A stretch of 64,000 nt of DNA from Pascua guehoae (Eukaryota > Basidiomycota > Tremellomycetes > Trichosporonales > Trichosporonaceae), in assembly GCA_001600415.1 (NCBI GenBank), contig BCJX01000016.1, positions 47,413-111,412 on the forward strand. Reading direction: 5' to 3'. The position numbers and the translations under genes were made by a program. Positions 57,816 to 64,000 of this stretch are shown one piece after another; positions within the stretch are counted from its first letter, which is position 1, and each line of letters starts with the position of its first letter. The notes beneath the pieces are model-generated. The model was not told the origin of the DNA. It saw only the letters and a program-made list of their open reading frames with translations, and searched no databases.

Positions 57816-58719
57816 ACGGTAGACCATATGTGTCTCCAGTGATCCCCGGTCTCCCACACGCCATGTCTTCCCCCAACTGTGGGAGCCATACTCAGTTCTC
57901 GTCGGTCTGAGGGCGTAGCACCAACACCTGCACCCGCACCCACACCCCCCCCATACACACATAGTTTCTATCTATCGCCCGCGCGAGATACCCTCGTAGG
58001 ACATTGGTTTCAATATTTCCTCTTATTCTCTTCGCACCTACAAGCCTGCCTAATCCCGCGCCGTTTCCTCATGTTATGCTTTTCGGATGTCAGGAGGGTC
58101 GGGCTCGTTTTTACTGAATGCACACAGTCCTTACCTCCACTGAATGCTGCATGAACAATGGGCCAATGAGCATCGGAGTTGCAACGAGATGGCGTGGGGT
58201 TGGCTGTGGTGCAAGGGACGGCCGTGCATGTTGTGGTTGGGTGTGTGTCTTTTCTGCAAGTTGTTTTCTGTACATGCCAATGCTGTGCTCGAGCTCGTCT
58301 GTGACCATGATGCCACATTCGGGGTCAACCGTGTCGCAAGGCACGACGACATGTCGCAAAGGACAAATGGGACAAAAATCCAAAAAAAAAAAAAAACAAA
58401 AACAGTGTCGAACCGCCGGTTCTGCAAGTGGAGCTTGCCCGACTTTTTACCGGATTCCCGAACGGGGCTCGAACACACGCGGTGCCATGGATAGATGGTG
58501 TATCATCACGGCGGTTACACCACCCTTCCCCTTGAAAACTCGGTGGGTCCTATCCATATCATCTGCCAATGTGGCAACCGTGGGAAGCCAACCAGTCGTC
58601 TGGTGGGTGGAGGTGTGATGGAACAAACAGAATCAATATGACCACTGTCCAGTCACCCCTGCTCTCAACACTCTCGTGAATCTTTCCACCCCACTCACTC
58701 CTTTCTCTCCTATGCGACC
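57816..58719. other. intergenic region, 0.9 kb
   Basis: An A-run lies at 58382-58397. A tRNA-like stretch (GCTCGAAC on the plus strand near 58466) was examined and not accepted. No gene seen. Confidence 0.5.
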
Positions 58720-61366
58720 ATGACCGACGGGGGTGTCCTCTCTGGACAAAAGATTGCCTTTGCCGAGGGCCAGCTCGACGACGAGGTCCGCCAACTCCTC
58801 TCGGCCTCTGCCAAGGTGTGCACCTCCTACTCTGTCTGTGTCACCTCGCTGACGATGTCAGAAACTCGGCGCGTCAATCGTACCGCGCGCCGACGCCGAC
58901 GTCCTGATTGTGCACCCCTCTGCGTCATCGTACACGCTCCCATCCCACGACGACCCGCAACACGCACCGTACCACTGGCTCGAGGCATGTGCGGCGTCGG
59001 GATCGCGCGTCGACCCCGACGCCCTCGACCCGCCCGAACCCTTTCTCCTCGCGGGAGATGACACCGAGTCGCCCGGCCGCCAACCCGGAGACCCACTGCG
59101 GATATACGTTAGCCTGAATGTCTGGCGCAATGCGCGAGCTGGCGAGACGGCCACGGCCGCACGGGACGCAGTGGCCTCGCTCGTTCGGCAGGGCGGCGCA
59201 ATCGCCGTCGATCGCCGGGCGGCTGCAGACCTCCTCGTCGTGGATCGCATGACCAAGGCGGCCCAGAAGCTCGTCGATGAGATGAAGCGGAATGAACGAC
59301 ACTGGCAGCGCGTCGTGGAGCGCAAGTGGGTCGAGCGGTGCATCAGGGACAAGCGCATGCTGCCGTTCGACATGGAGCCCGTCTCGGATTCGGACTCGGA
59401 CGACGCCCGCAGCGACGACAGCTTTGCGAAAGACGACCAGGCAGCATTCAAGCGCGGGCCAGGACGCCCAACGGGAAAGTGAGTTTCACCACACCGTTGG
59501 TCATTCTCACACCAGGCCTCGCATCGAGTACACGCCACACGACGACGACTTTCTCTGTCGCTACCTCGCAAAGTTTCATCCCGGCGGCTCCTGGGGTAGC
59601 CGCAAGACCTACGAGACTATGGTGGGTAGACACTATGAATGATAGCTGACACGCAGGTGAAACACGCACGCGAGTTTCCTGTTGCGGACCGCCACTCTGC
59701 CCAGTCGTGGCACGAGCGGTTCAAGAAGAATAGCTCGGCGTTCACGCGCCGTGTGGAGCGGTTCATTCGGGAAGGCCTCGACGACGAGCTCAAGACACGC
59801 GAAGAGCGGGCCCGCGACCAGGAGCGCAAGGAACGCGAGGCGCGCCGTGACGCACAGGCTAGCGCGTCGCAAGCGCAGGCAGGACCGTCGCGCAAGGGCA
59901 AGGAGAGGGAAGCGGACAAGGCGGCGCCCTCTGCCGGTGCGAAGCGCAAGCTCGTCGACCTCCTCAGTGACGATGAGTCTACTAAAGACAAGGAAATGGA
60001 AAAGGACAGGATGGCTACCGGGACAGGCATCGGACGAGCGGCACGGGTAGAGGCTGCACGGGGAGCGGCGGCCGTTCAATCAAGCCCGACTCGGCCTATG
60101 GAGACGAGCCCGCGCACGCGTCCGGGCACGACTGTCCAAGCTCGGGCAGAGGCGGCCACGGGTACACGGACTGATCATGCTGGAGCCGCCCGGAGTGCCG
60201 TGCAGACAGCTGAAGCGTCCGGTGCACACGACGAGGCGCAGACAAACGTGTTTCAAATTGACGAGACTATCTTACCCCGCCTTGCGACGCCCCCGCTTGC
60301 CGACCCCGTCGTTCCTGCCACTGTCCCGGCACGGGCGCGGGCACGCCACTCGCCCTCGCCGCCAGTAGTACGTGCGGCATCTGATCCGCCAGAGGCCCAG
60401 AGCGAGACACAGGCGCTCCTTGGCAACTTCCGCCGGGCCCAGAAGCGCGTGCGGCTTTCGCAAGGCGGCGTCACCGAGGATGCCGTCGCTTCGTCTTCCG
60501 CAGCACTTTTAGGTTCCGCATCGGGACGGGACGAGCAAGGCTCGGCCTCCACGCTTCCCGTGGACACGGCGCCCACTCTCGCCGCTGAAGCGGTCGCTTC
60601 TGGGACCGACCAAGAGTCGACACCGGTCGCTGCCGCGGCTCCGGCAAAGTCTGTTCCGGTCCCTCACGTTCCGTCCGCACCGCCTGCTGCTCAAGCGGTG
60701 GAGCCAGACATGCCCACTAATGTCCCGCACCCCGCTCCGGTTCCCCCGACGGCCACGCCGGACGTACCGGTTCGTGCCTCGGCGGCCACAGTGCCCCAGT
60801 CCGCCCCACCACCCGCGCCCAGTACTGCTGCTCGCCACACCACACCTCCGCGTAAGAAGCAGCGTGCATCGGCACCGGTTGTGCCCCAATCGCCGACCTC
60901 GCCTACCTCGCCTACCTCTCCAGCCTCTCCGTGGCGCAGCCGAATGGACGCAGAGATTGCCGCTGCGACCCGACGTCGGCAGCGCTCCTCGTCTATCCGC
61001 TCAGACCGCCACCGTACGACCAGGTTGGACACGGTGGTTGCACGCACCGCAGCGGTTCTCACCCCGGTGCCGCCCCCCGCTCCCGTACCCGAGACACCAG
61101 CTCCGCCGCGGCCGTCGCGTCCATCCCGCCCGCCGTCGCCGCCATTAACCGACGCGCAGCGGTCGCAGCGCATCCTCACGGGAAAGCAGCGCGCCGCGGC
61201 CGTGGTGGACGAGTACCGCATGCGCATTGCGGGGTACATGCGGACGTATGGGATCACCCGTGGAGAAGTGTTTGACACGATAGACGAGGCCAAGCGCGCC
61301 AACAAGGAGGACGGGCTGAACTGGGACCATGTCGAGAGGTACTTGCAGAGCAAGTTTGGTCGCTAG
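58720..61366 (+). CDS. RAP1: RAP1-type telomere-binding protein
   Basis: Four exons (58720-58815, 58862-59478, 59516-59621, 59657-61366) give 842 residues. Rap1 binds telomeric DNA or the TRF protein and protects chromosome ends. A first BRCT-like domain (residues about 5-85: VLSGQKIAFAEG, KLGASIVPRADADVLIVHPS, HWLEACAASG) is followed by a second (about 127-218: IYVSLNV, LVRQGGAIAVDRRAADLLVV-like, HWQRVVERKWVERCIRDKRM). A Myb-like domain (about 239-309) is split by two introns: RIEYTPHDDDFLCRYLAKF, GGSWGSRKTYETMVKHAREF, HSAQSWHERFKK. A long Pro/Ala/Ser-rich linker follows, then a helical C-terminal region (TRGEVFDTIDEAKRANKEDG, then WDHVERYL) that may be the RCT interaction domain. Animal and yeast Rap1 have one BRCT; the second here is a family variation or my reading of a diverged domain. 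Confidence 0.88.
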
Positions 61367-62005
61367 GCGGTGGGCACAGATGGTGGGCACAGACGGTGGG
61401 CGCATTAGATGATAGGCGAGGGAGTGTACCGACGAGGCGGATGATTCGAGGAGTCGCCATGTCGTGGATACAGCGCAAGGAGGCCGGCCGAGGAGTTTGA
61501 AGAGGGGCCATGTCGTGGATACAGCGCAACGAGGCGTGCGACCGAGGAGTTCGAGAAGGCGCCATGTCGTGCGTACACTGGCGTGTTGCGGCCAGAGAAG
61601 AGGCGATTGTCATGTCGTAAGCGTCTATGAAGACGGCAGGTATAGGCATAGAAGAGTCACATGCAAGCTATTGTCTACCAGGTGGGCTTTGCGGAAAGCA
61701 TCGTGGTCGGTCCTCGCCATCATGTTGCCTATTGCTCCATGTCGGTCCAGGATCGAGGCGAATAAGCTTGTCGTTTGCGTTGTGGCCACGAGTGTCCGAG
61801 CACAGCCCGTCATGCAGTCGTCTCGGCATTGCGCATGTCTCAACGAAGAATGCAGGGACGAATATCGCCTGCACTGCAGAGCAATTAGTCATTCGTTCCT
61901 CAAAAAACGCCCCATTGCAAGATACTTCCTGATACAAAGGTCGCTAGCATACGAACCCTCCAAAATGCCATTGACACGACGGAGCAAAACACCCCAAAAA
62001 GGTAA
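61367..62005. other. intergenic region, 0.64 kb
   Basis: It contains a GGTGGGCACAGA short repeat (61368-61402) and a three-copy repeat at 61447-61578. No gene seen. Confidence 0.5.
61447..61578. repeat. 42-54-bp imperfect tandem repeat, 3 copies
   Basis: Each unit starts CGAGGAGT and contains GCCATGTCGTGGATACAGCG; the third copy is truncated. It lies 80 bp after the RAP1 stop, in its 3' flank. Confidence 0.85.
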
Positions 62006-62106
62006 TGTCCGAACCGAGAATCGAACTCGGGTTTTGGGATCGCTGCCTCGCTCGAGGCTCATACAGCATATGAGACCCACGCCCTAACCGACTAGACTAT
62101 TCAGAC
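62006..62106 (-). tRNA. tRNA-Met (CAT, elongator type) with a 28-nt intron
   Basis: On the minus strand the acceptor pairs GTCTGAA with TTCGGAC (discriminator A), and the T arm is CCGAG-TTCGATT-CTCGG. The anticodon stem is TGGGT/TCCCA with a U-U closing mismatch, and the loop reads CT-CAT-A. The intron (62041-62068 on the plus strand) follows A37 and contains TATGAG, which pairs with the anticodon CTCATA. An acceptor starting with a G-C pair and not A-U fits an elongator, not an initiator. Confidence 0.88.
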
Positions 62107-64000
62107 TTTACATCTACGCCTGTTCGTATTAGGGTAAGAGGGTGGGGGTCACGTGGTGTGCCTGAGGGAGGTGGGGTCCATGTGCTGTTTCACCGTGTGG
62201 CACAAGGTCGTGGACAGGAGCTAGTACATACAGTATCGGTGGCGGCCCCTCCCATGCATGACATCAAGAAGACGACACGATACCATACGTCTACAAAGAG
62301 AAAAGCGTTGGCTACGATAACCTGCCCCGCCGCCTGCAATACAAGCAGAGAGGTCATCCCCCCCGCGCCCAGCTCCCCAAACTGCAAGACATGCACACGG
62401 ACACGGGCCCGTATCGCGGCCGAGCTCGGCACCCCCGCCCCGCCCCGCCCTGCCCCGCCTGTGGCCGGGTGGACTCGGGCACGGACGCCGGACGCTGGGC
62501 CGACGTCATGCGGTATGCATGTCGCTGGAGGCGCAATGTGGAATTAATGTGGCGCGTCGTCCAGTGGTCATGGGAGCGTGGAGGGCAGAAGGATTTTGGT
62601 CCTCTACAGTACTGTAGGTTTTGGTGGCGGTGGCGTGGGTGTCTTGGACTATGATGTAGTAGAGATGCGGGCGGTGGGCGGTGTGGACCGTGAATTGAGC
62701 GAGGAGGCTGGAACGAGGACGGGGTGCTGGTGTAGCCATACTCTTCTGCCACCGTGCTCTGCTCTGGTCTGCTCTGGTCTGCTGTTGTGAACGACGCAGA
62801 TGGGTTCCTGCAAGAGTTGTTGGGCGAGGTGGGCCTCTGTGTCTGGCTTTGATCGTGCTTTTCCTCCACAGAGCGGACAATGATCTCCCAAGTCCTCTGC
62901 ACTGTATAGCCGTGACCGTGTCCTGTACAGAGAGAAATGTCAAAAAGGACTGTGAGGGGCACAGAGATGACGTGGCATGTATCTCTAAGCTTGTGCTGAG
63001 ATGACCTTTCGGCAGCGCAAGACATAGCTCACCCTGCGCCTCTCGCTGTCTTGACACCCTCTGTGCATTCCAGAGCGTGGGAGAATGGCCAGTGGCGTGG
63101 GCATGTGGCAGCCCGCACGGCATGAGGCACGAGGCAATGTTTCATGTGTGGCATTTGGACACACGGGGTGCGTGTGCGGGCAGCGCCAGCGGCAAGCAAG
63201 CAGCGCTATCAGCGACGTTGTGCAACTTGGATCCATAGCTGTCTTGTGCGCCGGGGAGGGCCCCGGGGGGGGGGGGGGGGTTTGGGACTGGCAGAGCACC
63301 ACAGACTTACTCGACGGTACACCTACACCGCACCTTGGCAATTCGCCGCCACCCGCCGCCACCGCGCACGCCAAGCCTTTGCCGTCTATTTTACTTTCCT
63401 CTACCCCGCACGAGGTCGAGACGCACGGTCCACGCTGCAGCTCCAGACAACGCCACATTCGCCACATTCCCCGTCCGGAGATCTTCGACGGCGACGTTTG
63501 ATCACGATGCGCGCTGCACCGGCGCAAACGCATGAATGGGCCATGCGAGATTGGGAGTGGGACTGGGACTCGCGGCCATACCACAGTGTCGCTTGCTGGG
63601 ACATGGGTCAGTGTTCACTGCGCCCTCTGTAGCGATGCGCTGGCTGCGTCGGGTGGGCTGCTGCCTCTCGGGTTCAGACTGCATCCGACCACAGTTGGCC
63701 CGACGAGACTGTGCCCGCTTGTTCTCAGCAACTCTTGTCGTGTTCCCTCTCACCACCTCGTCATCTTACATTGCTCATTGCTCATCTTTCAGCAATTCGA
63801 CTGCTAGACGTTGCAGTCTCCCTATACTCTCCTGCTCCTACTCCGTCGTCCAGTTGTCTCCGCAATGGCGACCAATGTCCCACTACTCTGCACGCTCTTT
63901 GCGGTTTGTACGTCCACCTTCCTACCCGGCAGACTCTAGCGCCCACCAGTGTCTCCCTCATATCTGGGTAGCCTGTCAGCCCCTCCAACCCCTCCCCCGC
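62107..64000. other. intergenic region to the window end, 1.9 kb
   Basis: It contains CCCCGCCCCGCCCTGCCCCGCC near 62436-62459, GCTCTGGTCTGCTCTGGTCTGC (62760-62782) and a run of 16 G (63265-63280). An ATG at 63865 opens MATNVPLLCTLFA followed by GTTTGT, possibly the first exon of a gene to the right, but it cannot be confirmed here. Confidence 0.4.

Noticed and set aside
58438..58525. tRNA-like sequence on the minus strand (GTTCGAGCCCC)
   Set aside because: A B-box-like motif is present, but the T stem and acceptor stem do not pair and no anticodon arm can be placed. At most a degraded tRNA copy.
1..64000. CRISPR arrays, bacterial operons, riboswitches, prophage
   Set aside because: Nothing of the kind seen; repeats present are tandem arrays without spacer structure, and gene structure is eukaryotic.

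Overview
The window looks like nuclear DNA of a GC-rich, intron-rich basidiomycete yeast. Tremellomycetes, perhaps Trichosporonales, is my inference from gene content, short introns with CTRAC-type branch sites, tRNA introns and a degenerate TTAGGGG-like interstitial repeat. There are no bacterial-style operons. Genes are single, multi-exon units separated by 0.3 to 5.5 kb gaps. I built the exon models by hand from GT-AG (once GC-AG) borders and checked that every reading frame closes.

Layout. 1-3.9 kb: left-truncated, mutated Ty3/gypsy retrotransposon on the minus strand, with a small gag fragment and a hairpin cluster just beyond it. 5.1-6.3 kb: a repeat-built coiled-coil protein of unknown function. 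7.6-8.4 kb: NADAR-domain protein. 8.8-10.2 kb (minus): alpha subunit of protein farnesyl/geranylgeranyltransferase. 11.9-14.4 kb (minus): secreted type-B carboxylesterase. 15.6-16.8 kb: LOC1-like ribosome assembly factor. 17.1-18.5 kb (minus): 11-exon DUF1917 protein, divergent from LTN1 (19.0-24.8 kb), the ribosome quality-control E3 ligase. 25.9-27.0 kb: cysteine-rich protein of unknown function. 28.1-29.3 kb (minus): 2-oxoglutarate/Fe(II) oxygenase. 30.7 kb: tRNA-Pro with intron. 33.8-36.2 kb (minus): asparagine synthetase. 37.6-39.5 kb: GID4/VID24 substrate receptor. 41.5-43.3 kb: two-pass membrane protein. 45.7-48.2 kb (minus): F-box protein. 49.5-51.2 kb: DUF1776 SDR-like protein. 56.7-57.8 kb: GPI-anchored Ser/Ala-rich wall protein with a KRE9/KNH-like domain. 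58.7-61.4 kb: RAP1-type telomere protein (BRCT, BRCT, Myb, C-terminal domain). 62.0 kb: tRNA-Met with intron.

The gene-poor stretches (29.3-33.8, 39.5-41.5, 43.3-45.7 and 51.2-56.7 kb) hold what I find most novel. Three copies and one half copy of a short inverted-repeat element (about 200-300 bp, 33-bp terminal inverted repeats) resemble a MITE. The same gaps hold many minisatellites, poly-G tracts, a telomere-like tract, an AT-rich island and a ~240-bp tandem duplication. Five introns in five different genes end in AAG rather than YAG, each with a branch-like motif very close to the acceptor, which would cause errors in standard gene prediction. Protein quality control is represented three times (LTN1, GID4, F-box), but nothing in the arrangement suggests a functional cluster.
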